Shown here one piece after another: positions 1-7,688 of a DNA stretch of 64,000 nucleotides (position 1 is its first letter; each line of letters starts with the position of its first letter). The notes below the pieces were generated by a model. It did not search any database. It was not told the DNA's origin and saw only the letters and a program-made list of their open reading frames with translations. The stretch covers positions 3,322,001 to 3,386,000 of the forward strand of contig NZ_CP151587.1 in the NCBI RefSeq assembly GCF_038396845.1, written 5' to 3'. Origin of the DNA: Gymnodinialimonas sp. 57CJ19. GTDB taxonomy: Bacteria; Pseudomonadota; Alphaproteobacteria; Rhodobacterales; Rhodobacteraceae. The position numbers and the translations under genes were made by a program.

Positions 1-471
1 GTGCCAAACGTCTTGCGGACCTTCTCGGTTAACCAGGAAAAGCTTCGGGCGTTCGGGCAGTATTATAACACGCTCATGCTCGGCGAGAGCCGATTAACCA
101 AACTGGAACGAGAGATGGTCGCCGTGGTCGTCTCTTCGGCAAACCGTTGTTTTTATTGCCTTGTGGCCCACGGCCAAGCGGTACGGAAGATGTCCGGCGA
201 CCCACAGCTGGGTGAAATGTTGGTGATGAACTACCGCGTCGCAGAACTGCCCGAACGTCAGAAAGCCATGCTTGATTTCGCGTGGAAATTAACCACTGCA
301 CCTTGGGAAGTCGCAGGCGAAGAACGCGCCAAGCTAGAGGCCGTGGGCCTGAGCCAGGATGAGATCTTCGACCTCTCTGACGTGATCGCGTTCTTCAACA
401 TGTCTAACCGCTTCGCCATCGCGTCAGACATGATGCCGAACCCGGAATATCACGCAATGGACCGAGAATAG
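1..471 (+). CDS. AhpD-like peroxidase-related protein, 5' end cut by window
   Basis: The frame is open from base 1 and ends at TAG 469-471, giving 156 visible residues. It carries the alkylhydroperoxidase D / carboxymuconolactone decarboxylase signature, with a CxxC pair and nearby His (CFYCLVAHG, about residues 50-58), the redox pair that in AhpD-like proteins reduces peroxides. The C-terminal FNMSNRFA and NPEYHAM stretches are typical of the peroxidase-related subfamily, whose members are usually about 180-195 residues, so roughly 30-40 N-terminal residues are probably upstream of the window. The GTG at base 1 is more likely an internal Val codon than the start. The physiological substrate cannot be told. 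Family assignment is firm. Confidence 0.85.
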   Translation: MPNVLRTFSVNQEKLRAFGQYYNTLMLGESRLTKLEREMVAVVVSSANRCFYCLVAHGQAVRKMSGDPQLGEMLVMNYRVAELPERQKAMLDFAWKLTTAPWEVAGEERAKLEAVGLSQDEIFDLSDVIAFFNMSNRFAIASDMMPNPEYHAMDRE

Positions 472-481
472 CTCTTATTTA

Positions 482-1915
482 TCAGTCGGTTAACCCACGC
501 GCCGCCGCGCGGGTTCCCGGCCCGATATCGCCGTCGATCGCCATCGTGTAAAGCCCGCGTTCCTGCAAAATCGTCTGAAATGCGCGTGCCGTGGCCCCGT
601 CCCATCGGGGCGTTTGGCCGTCGATCGTGCCGCGAAGATCGTTCATGTCGACCTCTCCGCTTTCCAGGGCTGCGATATAGTCAGCGGCGGCCAATTCCGG
701 GTTCGCGGGACGCCCGATGCCGTGCTCGAACAGAAAACCACGCGCCGCGATTCCGCGTGGATCGCCTGTCTCGGCCAGCGCTTCGACCCAGCCGCCACGC
801 AGGAAATCATTGGCCGGAACGCCCTCTGCCCCATCGGAATAGAGGGCGATAAGGTCTTGAACTGCCTCGACATTTCCATCTCTGGCGAGAGTCACGAGTA
901 GCGGCACGGCGCGGCGGGCATTGGGCACACCCAAGGCCTCATCAACGCCACCGGGCACCCCTTCGCCGTCCAAAAAGGTCTGCGCAAGGTTGTATTGCGC
1001 AAAGGGATAGCCCGCCTCCGCGGCCATGCGCATCAGGCGCACCATCTCTGCGCTGTCGGCCTCTACGCCGCGTCCAAGGCGGTACATGAAGGCCAGTGTC
1101 GCCATGCCAGCGGGATCGCCCAAGTCAGCAGCTTGTCTATAGTATTCAACGGCTTGCGCAGCATCTTCGCGGATGGGGCGCAGGCCGAAATTGTGGTAAT
1201 CTCCCAGGCGCGTCATGGCTGCTGCAACGCCCGCCTCGGCGGCGCGTTCATAAAGCGGCACGGCCCGGCGGTGACGTCCAGCCGCTTGCGCTGCCGATGC
1301 CAGATGGTAGAGCGGCGCGCCCTCCTCTGGCAGCGCTTCCGCCGCCTCCCGGCACGCGGGGAACGCCGCCCGCAACGCGTCGAGCGCGGCTGTTTGTTCT
1401 TCTTCAGTCGTATAATTCTCGGCGGAGGGTTCCCCTGCAATTTCAATACATTGCGCCAAGGACGCCTGCGCAGCGGCAGCCTCTGCGGCGCGAGCGGCAC
1501 TCTCGGCAGCCAACACCTCGAACGCGCTGGAAGCCTGCTCAACCGCCTCGGCCCGCTCGGCGGCCAACGCCGCTTCCATGGCCTCCGCTTCCGCCCGAGC
1601 GGCGCTTTCAGCGGCCAATGCTGCAAAAGCCGTTGTAGCGTCTTCAACCGCCGTGGCGCGGGTCGCTGCGGCTTCTGCTTCCGCCCGCTCTGCGCTCTCT
1701 GCGGCCAATGTTTCAAAAGCCCCCAAGGCATCCTCAACCGCGCCCGCGCGTTCCTCCGCCAAATCCTCCTCGGACGGGGCGCGCAAAGCCAGGAGCGCGG
1801 CCAAAGCCTCTTCGACAGCCGCGGCGGCATCGTCGCTTTGGGCAAGAACACCTGTCGCCTTCAGGGAAAGGACAGAAATCAAGGTGATCCGCAGGACGGC
1901 TTTAGGCAAGCGCAT
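482..1915 (-). CDS. Secreted Sel1-repeat protein with Ala-rich coiled-coil repeats and a C-terminal PG-binding-like tail
   Basis: The start is placed at ATG 1915 because the protein then opens with a clean signal peptide (MRLPKAVLR, a hydrophobic core, then VLAQS); the longer frame adds 29 unlikely residues. The mature N-terminus has about three imperfect 30-36 residue repeats built on AVEDA..AFe.LAAESAaRAEAEA, extremely rich in Ala and Glu and probably a helical coiled coil. Next come Sel1/TPR-like repeats (for example LGDYHNFGLRPIREDAAQAVEYYRQAADLG). The end (RAFQTILQERGLY..IDGDIGPGTRAAA) resembles a peptidoglycan-binding type 1 motif. 477 residues. A periplasmic scaffold or envelope role is inference. 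Confidence 0.75.
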   Translation of the reverse strand: MRLPKAVLRITLISVLSLKATGVLAQSDDAAAAVEEALAALLALRAPSEEDLAEERAGAVEDALGAFETLAAESAERAEAEAAATRATAVEDATTAFAALAAESAARAEAEAMEAALAAERAEAVEQASSAFEVLAAESAARAAEAAAAQASLAQCIEIAGEPSAENYTTEEEQTAALDALRAAFPACREAAEALPEEGAPLYHLASAAQAAGRHRRAVPLYERAAEAGVAAAMTRLGDYHNFGLRPIREDAAQAVEYYRQAADLGDPAGMATLAFMYRLGRGVEADSAEMVRLMRMAAEAGYPFAQYNLAQTFLDGEGVPGGVDEALGVPNARRAVPLLVTLARDGNVEAVQDLIALYSDGAEGVPANDFLRGGWVEALAETGDPRGIAARGFLFEHGIGRPANPELAAADYIAALESGEVDMNDLRGTIDGQTPRWDGATARAFQTILQERGLYTMAIDGDIGPGTRAAARGLTD

Positions 1916-2051
1916 TGGGTGCAATCCTTCAGTAAAATCAATTTCTGAAACGATAGACAGCGTGTTTGCCTGAGTCGATACCAACCCGTATCCGCGCCGC
2001 AAAAAGCGTTTAAAAAGCGCTGGTCATGGCAATCGCCCTGAGGCACCTTCT

Positions 2052-2071
2052 CTTAACGAATTTACGTTAAG
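2052..2071. promoter_or_regulatory. Perfect inverted repeat between divergent genes
   Basis: CTTAACG (2052-2058) and CGTTAAG (2065-2071) form a perfect 7-bp inverted repeat with a 6-bp AT-only spacer. It lies in the divergent gap between the Sel1 gene and the polyprenyl-phosphate operon. The symmetry suggests a dimeric operator, but TTAAC/GTTAA half sites also resemble CtrA-type sites with unusual spacing. There is no T-tract, so it is not an ordinary terminator. Confidence 0.4.
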
Positions 2072-2120
2072 GAATAGGTCACTGTCACAGTCCCCGAACA
2101 CCGAAGAACGCGCGCGCCCT

Positions 2121-3521
2121 GTGTTGGTTGTGGACCTTGACGGGACGTTGTTGCGCTCGGACATGTTGTACGAATGCGGTTGGTCGGCCTTGGGGCACGA
2201 CGGGTGGGCGACGGTGCGGGCCTTGGGCAAGCTCAAGAAAGGGCGGGCCGCGTTCAAACGTGCTTTGGTAGAGCTGTCCGATGTGGATATCGGCACCCTG
2301 CCCTACGACGAAGAAATCGTCGCCCGCGTGCGGGATTGGCGCGCAGAAGGTGGGCGCACGATCTTGGCGACGGCCAGCGATCAGGTATTGGCAGACAAGA
2401 TCGCCGCGCATCTGGATATTTTTGACGAGGTTCACGGATCAGACGGGACGCGCAACCTGAAAGGCACTGAAAAAGCGGCCTTTTTGCAGGGCCGCTTTCC
2501 CCAGGGCTTTACCTATATAGGCGACAGCGCGGCGGATTTGGCGGTCTGGGAACGGGCCGAGAAGGCCATCAGCGTCGGCGCGACCCCGAAGGTCGTAGCC
2601 GCCCTTGACCGAGGCAACACCCCCGCCGAACACGTGCCGAGAGAGGCCCCCCCGCGCGCGCTTCTACGCGCCATACGTCCGCAGCAGTGGTTCAAGAACC
2701 TGCTGGTCGCGGTCCCCTTGATCGCGGACCCCGGCCACGGGTTCGGGGCGATTTTGCCGATCATCGGAGCGTTTCTGGCCCTTAGTTTCGCTGCGTCTGC
2801 CGGGTATTTGATTAACGACCTTCTGGACCTACGCGACGACCGCAGCCATCCGCGAAAGCGTCTGCGCCCCTTTGCGGCGGGCACCCTTTCGCCTGAAATC
2901 GGCACCATGGCGATTCCGGTCTTGCTGGCATTGTCGGCTGTTACCTCACTGCTCGTGACGCCCGCCTTGTTGGGGGCTGTGGCGCTCTATTTCGTGGCCA
3001 CGGTCGCCTATTCCGTAGATCTCAAGCAGCACACGTTGGTCGACATTTGCTTGCTGGCTTTTCTGTTCACCTTGCGGATCATCGCGGGCGGTTTGGCGAT
3101 CGGCGTTCCTTTATCGGTGTGGATTTTGGCCTTCTCGATGTTTATCTTCTTTGCTCTGGCGGCAGTTAAACGCTTGGCAGAGCTGACAGATTCCGAGACT
3201 GCCACCCGCGAAACCTCACGCCGCGGCTACATCGCAGAGGACCGGCGCATCGTCAGCCAGATGGCGATTACCTCGGGGTATCTGGCGGTTTTGGTCCTTG
3301 CCCTTTATGTGGACGAGCCGACGACACAGGCCAAATTCGGCGCGCCTTGGTTGTTGTGGGGTGTCTGCCCGCTGCTGATATTCTGGATCAGCCGCATGGT
3401 GCTGAAAGCAGACCGAGGGTTGATGCACGACGATCCGATGATCTTTGCGGTGTCAAATTCCACCTCGCGGTGGGTAATCCTTCTGTGCGGCGTTTTGGTC
3501 GTGGGTGCCGTGTTCCTATGA
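2121..3521 (+). CDS. HAD phosphatase - UbiA prenyltransferase fusion (decaprenyl-phosphate phosphoribosyltransferase-like)
   Basis: 466 residues from GTG 2121. The N-terminal ~170 residues are a HAD domain (motif I VDLDGTLL at the very start, motif IV GDSAADL). The remainder is a UbiA-family integral-membrane prenyltransferase with the Mg-prenyl-diphosphate motif NDLLDLRDDR near residue 231 and a second motif YSVDLKQHTLVD, followed by several membrane segments. UbiA domains of this type (Rv3806c) attach PRPP-derived 5-phosphoribose to polyprenyl phosphate; the fused HAD domain could remove the 5-phosphate (inference). The frame stays open upstream, so a slightly earlier non-ATG start (CTG 2082) is possible. 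The stop overlaps the next start by 4 bp (ATGA), the first of three such couplings. Confidence 0.85.
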   Translation: MLVVDLDGTLLRSDMLYECGWSALGHDGWATVRALGKLKKGRAAFKRALVELSDVDIGTLPYDEEIVARVRDWRAEGGRTILATASDQVLADKIAAHLDIFDEVHGSDGTRNLKGTEKAAFLQGRFPQGFTYIGDSAADLAVWERAEKAISVGATPKVVAALDRGNTPAEHVPREAPPRALLRAIRPQQWFKNLLVAVPLIADPGHGFGAILPIIGAFLALSFAASAGYLINDLLDLRDDRSHPRKRLRPFAAGTLSPEIGTMAIPVLLALSAVTSLLVTPALLGAVALYFVATVAYSVDLKQHTLVDICLLAFLFTLRIIAGGLAIGVPLSVWILAFSMFIFFALAAVKRLAELTDSETATRETSRRGYIAEDRRIVSQMAITSGYLAVLVLALYVDEPTTQAKFGAPWLLWGVCPLLIFWISRMVLKADRGLMHDDPMIFAVSNSTSRWVILLCGVLVVGAVFL

Positions 3522-3928
3522 CGCGCACTGGCCTTATCATCCGCTACGTGGCCTTCGCGGCAGTCGCCGTTGCGGTTAACCTTTTGGTGCAGCGGCTGGT
3601 GCTATTGGGTGGCGACGGTTCACTCTGGTTCGTGGCTGCTTTGGGGGCGGGGACGCTTGCAGGGTTGGTGGTGAAATACCTTCTCGATAAGCGATGGGTT
3701 TTCTTTGATGAGACCCAAGGTGCCGCGGCACAGGGTCGGCAGTTTGGCCTCTATTCTCTGATGGGCGTGGCGACGACGGCAATTTTCTGGGTGACGGAAA
3801 CCGCCTTCTGGCTGACATGGGGCACAGATTTCGCAAGGGAAGCGGGGGCGTTGATCGGCCTCGGGGTGGGGTATTTGACGAAGTATCAACTGGACCGAAG
3901 GTTTGTATTTCAACGGGGCCCCCGATGA
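3518..3928 (+). CDS. GtrA-family membrane protein
   Basis: 136 residues from ATG 3518, which overlaps the preceding stop as ATGA, so translation is likely coupled. Four hydrophobic segments are visible (YVAFAAVAVAVNLLVQRLVL; LWFVAALGAGTLAGLVVKYLL; the GVATTAIFWVTETAFWL region; and the final LIGLGVGYLTKYQLDRRFVF segment), with the GtrA hallmark KYLLDKRWVF / KYQLDRRFVF repeated after helices 2 and 4. GtrA proteins are implicated in moving polyprenyl-phosphate-linked sugars across the inner membrane. In mycobacteria a GtrA gene (Rv3789) also sits immediately before dprE1 and dprE2, so the order is conserved. The in-frame ATG at 3347 would lie inside the preceding gene and is rejected. Confidence 0.85.
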   Translation: MTRTGLIIRYVAFAAVAVAVNLLVQRLVLLGGDGSLWFVAALGAGTLAGLVVKYLLDKRWVFFDETQGAAAQGRQFGLYSLMGVATTAIFWVTETAFWLTWGTDFAREAGALIGLGVGYLTKYQLDRRFVFQRGPR

Positions 3929-5223
3929 AGATGCTGAGCGGCTGGGGCCGTTTTCCCAAGGTCGAATGCCGGGTCGTGCGGGCGCGCACCCAAGAGGATG
4001 TGCGCCAAGCGGTGTTGGAGGCGCCGCTGATCGCAAGGGGCAACGGGCGTGCCTATGGCGACGCCGCCCTGAACCCCGGATTAACACTGGATATGACCGG
4101 CATGGACCGAATGCGGTCGTTTGAAAACGGGGTGTTGGTGGCCGAGGCGGGCGTGCTTCTGGGCGACATTATCCAAGCTTTCCTGCCACGCGGCTGGTTT
4201 CCCATGGTCACGCCGGGCACCAAATTGGTTAGCCTTGGCGGCGCGATTGCGGCCGATGTCCATGGCAAGAACCACCACATTGACGGCTCTTTCCGGACCT
4301 GTGTCGACTGGATCGACCTGATGGGACCCGATGGCACGGTGACCCGGACCAAGCAGGGCGACGCGCTGTTTGATTGGACCCTTGGGGGCATGGGGCTTAC
4401 CGGGGTGATCTTGCGCGCGCAGATCCGCCTGCGCCGGGTCGAGACATCTTGGATCGTGCAGGAAAGCGTAGCGTTAACGTCGTTAACCGATACGATCGCT
4501 GCGTTTGAGGGTGCGATGGACGCGCCCTATTCCGTTGCATGGATCAATTGCAGCGCGGGCAAGACCCACGGCCACAGCATCTTGCTGAAAGGCCGCCACG
4601 CCCTGCCCCAAGACTTGCCGATGGACCGCACCGAGTTCGACCTTGGCCGTCCCGGCAAAACCCCGGTCCCGTTCGGGCTTCCGTTCTTGTTCAAGGGAGC
4701 AGCCCTGCGCACGATCAACAGCATTTACTGGCGCTTGCAACGGCGCAAAGCGGGCCGCGCGGTGGTGGATTGGGATAGCTACTTCTACCCTCTCGATGGA
4801 TTGGCAAATTGGAACAAGCTCTATGGGCGGCACGGGTTTGTGCAGTTCCAATGCGCCCTGCCAAAGGACACGGCGGAAGCCGGATTGGCCGAAATAATGG
4901 AGGCGATAGCCGCCTCTGGCCAAGGGTCGGTGCTGTCCGTCCTGAAACGCCTCGGGTCGCAATCCGGCCCGTTTTCCTTCCCGATGGAGGGCTATACGCT
5001 CGCCATGGATTTCCCGACTAACAAACGGAGCCTTGCGCTAATGGAACGGTTGGACACGATAACTATGGCCCACAAGGGCCGCTTCTACTTGGCCAAGGAC
5101 GCCCGGATGCCAAAGGCCGTGGCGCAGGCCGACCCGCGTGCCGCGGACTTCGCCGCCATGCGCAAACAGGCGGGGATGGCTGAGCGCTTTACGTCCGTTC
5201 AATCGCGGAGGTTGGGATTATGA
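3925..5223 (+). CDS. dprE1: DprE1-like FAD-dependent decaprenylphosphoryl-beta-D-ribose 2-oxidase
   Basis: 432 residues from ATG 3925 (ATGA overlap with gtrA). The N-terminal half is a VAO-type FAD domain with ARGNGRAYGD (about 38-46), TPGTKLVSLGGAIAADVHGKNHHIDG (about 97-121) and GGMGLTG. Near the C-terminus FYLAKDAR contains Lys391, matching the catalytic Lys418 of M. tuberculosis DprE1. In mycobacteria DprE1 oxidises the 2-hydroxyl of decaprenylphosphoryl-ribose and DprE2 reduces the ketone, giving the arabinose epimer. The residue 31 positions before the Lys is Ala360 in GYTLAMDFP, where the mycobacterial protein has Cys387, the covalent target of benzothiazinones. Pathway role is inferred from motifs and gene order. 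Confidence 0.85.
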   Translation: MKMLSGWGRFPKVECRVVRARTQEDVRQAVLEAPLIARGNGRAYGDAALNPGLTLDMTGMDRMRSFENGVLVAEAGVLLGDIIQAFLPRGWFPMVTPGTKLVSLGGAIAADVHGKNHHIDGSFRTCVDWIDLMGPDGTVTRTKQGDALFDWTLGGMGLTGVILRAQIRLRRVETSWIVQESVALTSLTDTIAAFEGAMDAPYSVAWINCSAGKTHGHSILLKGRHALPQDLPMDRTEFDLGRPGKTPVPFGLPFLFKGAALRTINSIYWRLQRRKAGRAVVDWDSYFYPLDGLANWNKLYGRHGFVQFQCALPKDTAEAGLAEIMEAIAASGQGSVLSVLKRLGSQSGPFSFPMEGYTLAMDFPTNKRSLALMERLDTITMAHKGRFYLAKDARMPKAVAQADPRAADFAAMRKQAGMAERFTSVQSRRLGL

Positions 5224-5954
5224 GCCGTCCGATCCTGATCCTGGGGGCTGCCTCTGACATGGCCCGTGCCGTGGCACGATCTTTTGCCGCGGAAGGCCAC
5301 CCGATTCAGCTGGCCGCCCGCAACGTGTCCCGCCTTGCCGAAGACGCCAGCGATCTGCGCACCCGCTTCGGTGTTGAGGTCACTGTTCATGAGTTCGACG
5401 CGCTGGCGACTGATTCTCATAAAGCCTTTGTGGAGGCTTTGCCCACGCTTCCGGCCGTTGCGGTCTGCGCCGTGGGCACCATGGGCACGCAATCGGAAAG
5501 CGAGGCCGATCCGCTGGCCGCCGCCCAGGTTATGCGCGCCAATTTTGAGGGCCCCGCCAGCATTCTGGCGCATCTGGCCAACGCGATGGAGGCCCGCGGC
5601 GCGGGCACCTTGGTTGGCATTTCCTCGGTCGCGGGGGACCGGGGTCGCGCGTCCAATTACGTCTACGGCTCGGCCAAGGCGGGCTTCACGGCATTCCTGT
5701 CGGGTCTTCGCAATCGCCTTGCAAATAAGGGGGTTCACGTGGTCACAGTGCTGCCCGGCTTCGTGAATACCGCCATGTTGGACGGGATTGACACGCCCGC
5801 TCCGCTGACTGCTGAGCCCGAGGAAGTCGGGGCCGCGATCGTGAAAGCGGTGAAGCGAAATACCAACGTCATCTATACACGCCCGATCTGGCGCCTCGTC
5901 ATGGCGGTGATCCGAAATATTCCCGAACCGGTGTTTAAAAAGACCTCGATCTAG
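5220..5954 (+). CDS. dprE2: DprE2-like short-chain dehydrogenase (keto-arabinose reductase)
   Basis: 244 residues from ATG 5220, overlapping the dprE1-like stop as ATGA. It has an unusual N-terminal nucleotide motif ILGAASDMARA in place of the classical TGxxxGIG, as in DprE2-type proteins. The SDR catalytic residues are ISSVAGDRGRASNYVYGSAKAG (Ser, Tyr, Lys). The C-terminal YTRPIWRLVMAVIRNIPEPVFKKT is a basic, amphipathic tail that could hold it at the membrane with its lipid-linked substrate. It should reduce the 2-keto intermediate made by the DprE1-like enzyme with NAD(P)H. It is the last gene of the four-gene unit; a 161-bp gap follows. Confidence 0.8.
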   Translation: MSRPILILGAASDMARAVARSFAAEGHPIQLAARNVSRLAEDASDLRTRFGVEVTVHEFDALATDSHKAFVEALPTLPAVAVCAVGTMGTQSESEADPLAAAQVMRANFEGPASILAHLANAMEARGAGTLVGISSVAGDRGRASNYVYGSAKAGFTAFLSGLRNRLANKGVHVVTVLPGFVNTAMLDGIDTPAPLTAEPEEVGAAIVKAVKRNTNVIYTRPIWRLVMAVIRNIPEPVFKKTSI

Positions 5955-6115
5955 GCGCGACCGGCTGGCAAGATTCCGCGCAAAAATCAAGCGCAGGATG
6001 AGAATCTTGGGCGCGTTGTTGCGATATTAACACCTCCGCCTTAGGGCTGGCTCAGACAAAGGGACATTATCCGTGGCTGAAGGGCTGCGACGTACTAGAT
6101 GGGCAGTGCTTCACG

Positions 6116-7627
6116 ATGAACGGGACAGTAATCGCGCGTGTATTTGCGCGAACAAAATTTTTGACAGCCACGGCGCTGGAACGGCCGAATGGCGTGTTGG
6201 CCGTTGTATTGGCCTCAACCATAATCACCTCGGCTTGCGCCTATGTGGTGGTGTCCGGCGCGGTGACGACGCCGCGCCCGGTGGTCGAAACGGAAGAGGT
6301 TGTCGCGATTAATCCGACACCGCAACGCCGCTACCCCGATGTCACGGCTTTCGACACGAGTATCTCTGCTGTGATCGACCAAGCGCCCGGCGCGCGGGTC
6401 GCCCCCCAATTGGCCGCTCCCGCCGAGGTTGCCGCAGCACCCACTGATCCGGTGGAGCGCTATTCCGTTGTAGCAGGCCGTCCACCGGTGATGCCGGAAC
6501 CACGCCCAAGCATGATCATTACTGTGCCGCAGGTGGTGCAAGTCGTAACCATTGCGCGGAACTTGGATGCGGAACGGGCCTTGGCCCTGCCCCATCCGGT
6601 GGCCCGCCCCGGCGCCACACCTGCACCTGTGGCGACCGAAACGGCACCGCAAACCTCTACCCTTCTGGCCGCGTCCAGCCCGCGCCCCACTCTGCGCCCC
6701 GCAGAGATTGTGACCCGCGCCGCCGCGCTGTCGGAAGCGTTTGACGTTGAAGTCGCCCGCGCGGAAGCACCCGACGCTTTGGGGGGCATCGCCGGAGTCG
6801 GTGAAAGCCCACGCGGCAGCATTTTTGCCGGCGGCAGTGGCGATTGCTCGCCCCGTCTGGCACGTGCGATCCCGCGCCGCTCTGGCTCTGCTGCCAGCGG
6901 TTCTGCCGTTATGGCAAGCGCTGGAAACGGCTCGGGCTCGGGCCGCGACAACCGCATGGTGCAAGAGGCGTTGGCCGGAAACGTCCCCAGCCATATCCGC
7001 GACCTGCACCCCGTCACCTTCAACGGCACCGTTGGCGGGCGCTCGGTTGAGGTAACAATCTGCGTGACGCCCGATTACCTGGCCATCGGATCCGACAGCG
7101 ACCACGTGCGCGTGCCACTGGGCTTGCAGGCCGCCCTACGGGTCGCCGATGCCTTCGACATGATGTTGCCCACGACCACTATGGTTGACGCGATCTACCA
7201 ACAAGCTGACGTGCGTGTTGCCCCGTCCCCGATGACGCCGGGCTCTGCCATGTCGTCCACGGACTACTTCTTGCGCCACGATGCCACGATTGACGGCCAA
7301 TTCTCGCGCGCAGGTGTGCAGGCCGGGATGCTTGTGGCCGGTCACAAGAAGGATCTGGTCCTCGCCAACCGCTTGTCCCGCAATCCAGGCCGTGTCGCGA
7401 TTTACGGCTGGCACCGCACCAACGGCCGCGCGATCCAGCCGCTTTCTACGGTGCACGGCGAATATTACGCCGACTATTCCCATGGCATCCGATTGGTCAG
7501 CCGCACGGCTTTCGTCGATGGCCGTGCCGTGGACCTGCGGGAGCTGCTGACAGACGATCGCTACGCAGGTTTCTTGAACTCTGATGGAACGTTGACCGGC
7601 GCAACCATTCGCCTCGCGTCCCTGTAA
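6116..7627 (+). CDS. Exported or membrane-anchored protein of unknown function
   Basis: 503 residues from ATG 6116. One membrane segment lies near the N-terminus (GVLAVVLASTIITSACAYVVVS, about 26-48), followed by ~200 residues of low-complexity Pro/Ala/Thr sequence that would form a periplasmic linker. The C-terminal third is well ordered and distinctive: VPLGLQAALRVADAFDMMLPTT, GHKKDLVL, NPGRVAIYGWHR, IQPLSTVHGEYYADYSHGIRLV. I remember this block from uncharacterised bacterial proteins but know no function; the conserved His/Tyr/Asp run could be a catalytic site (inference). A strong hairpin terminator follows. Confidence 0.7.
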   Translation: MNGTVIARVFARTKFLTATALERPNGVLAVVLASTIITSACAYVVVSGAVTTPRPVVETEEVVAINPTPQRRYPDVTAFDTSISAVIDQAPGARVAPQLAAPAEVAAAPTDPVERYSVVAGRPPVMPEPRPSMIITVPQVVQVVTIARNLDAERALALPHPVARPGATPAPVATETAPQTSTLLAASSPRPTLRPAEIVTRAAALSEAFDVEVARAEAPDALGGIAGVGESPRGSIFAGGSGDCSPRLARAIPRRSGSAASGSAVMASAGNGSGSGRDNRMVQEALAGNVPSHIRDLHPVTFNGTVGGRSVEVTICVTPDYLAIGSDSDHVRVPLGLQAALRVADAFDMMLPTTTMVDAIYQQADVRVAPSPMTPGSAMSSTDYFLRHDATIDGQFSRAGVQAGMLVAGHKKDLVLANRLSRNPGRVAIYGWHRTNGRAIQPLSTVHGEYYADYSHGIRLVSRTAFVDGRAVDLRELLTDDRYAGFLNSDGTLTGATIRLASL

Positions 7628-7645
7628 GAACCTGTTTCAAAAAGC

Positions 7646-7681
7646 AAAAGGCGCGCCGGATCTGGCGCGCCTTTTGTGTTT
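7646..7681. terminator. Bidirectional intrinsic terminator
   Basis: AAAAGGCGCGCC (7646-7657), a 6-nt loop, and the exact complement GGCGCGCCTTTT (7664-7675), followed by GTGTTTT. A perfect 12-bp stem with a T-tract on the + strand and an A-tract on the other side, between two convergent genes, so it can stop transcription from both directions. Confidence 0.9.
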
Positions 7682-7688
7682 TACCCAC

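Noticed and set aside
995..1948. 317-residue plus-strand frame
   Set aside because: Antisense of the Sel1-repeat gene; the repeats of that gene produce the apparent Cys/Arg-rich repeats.
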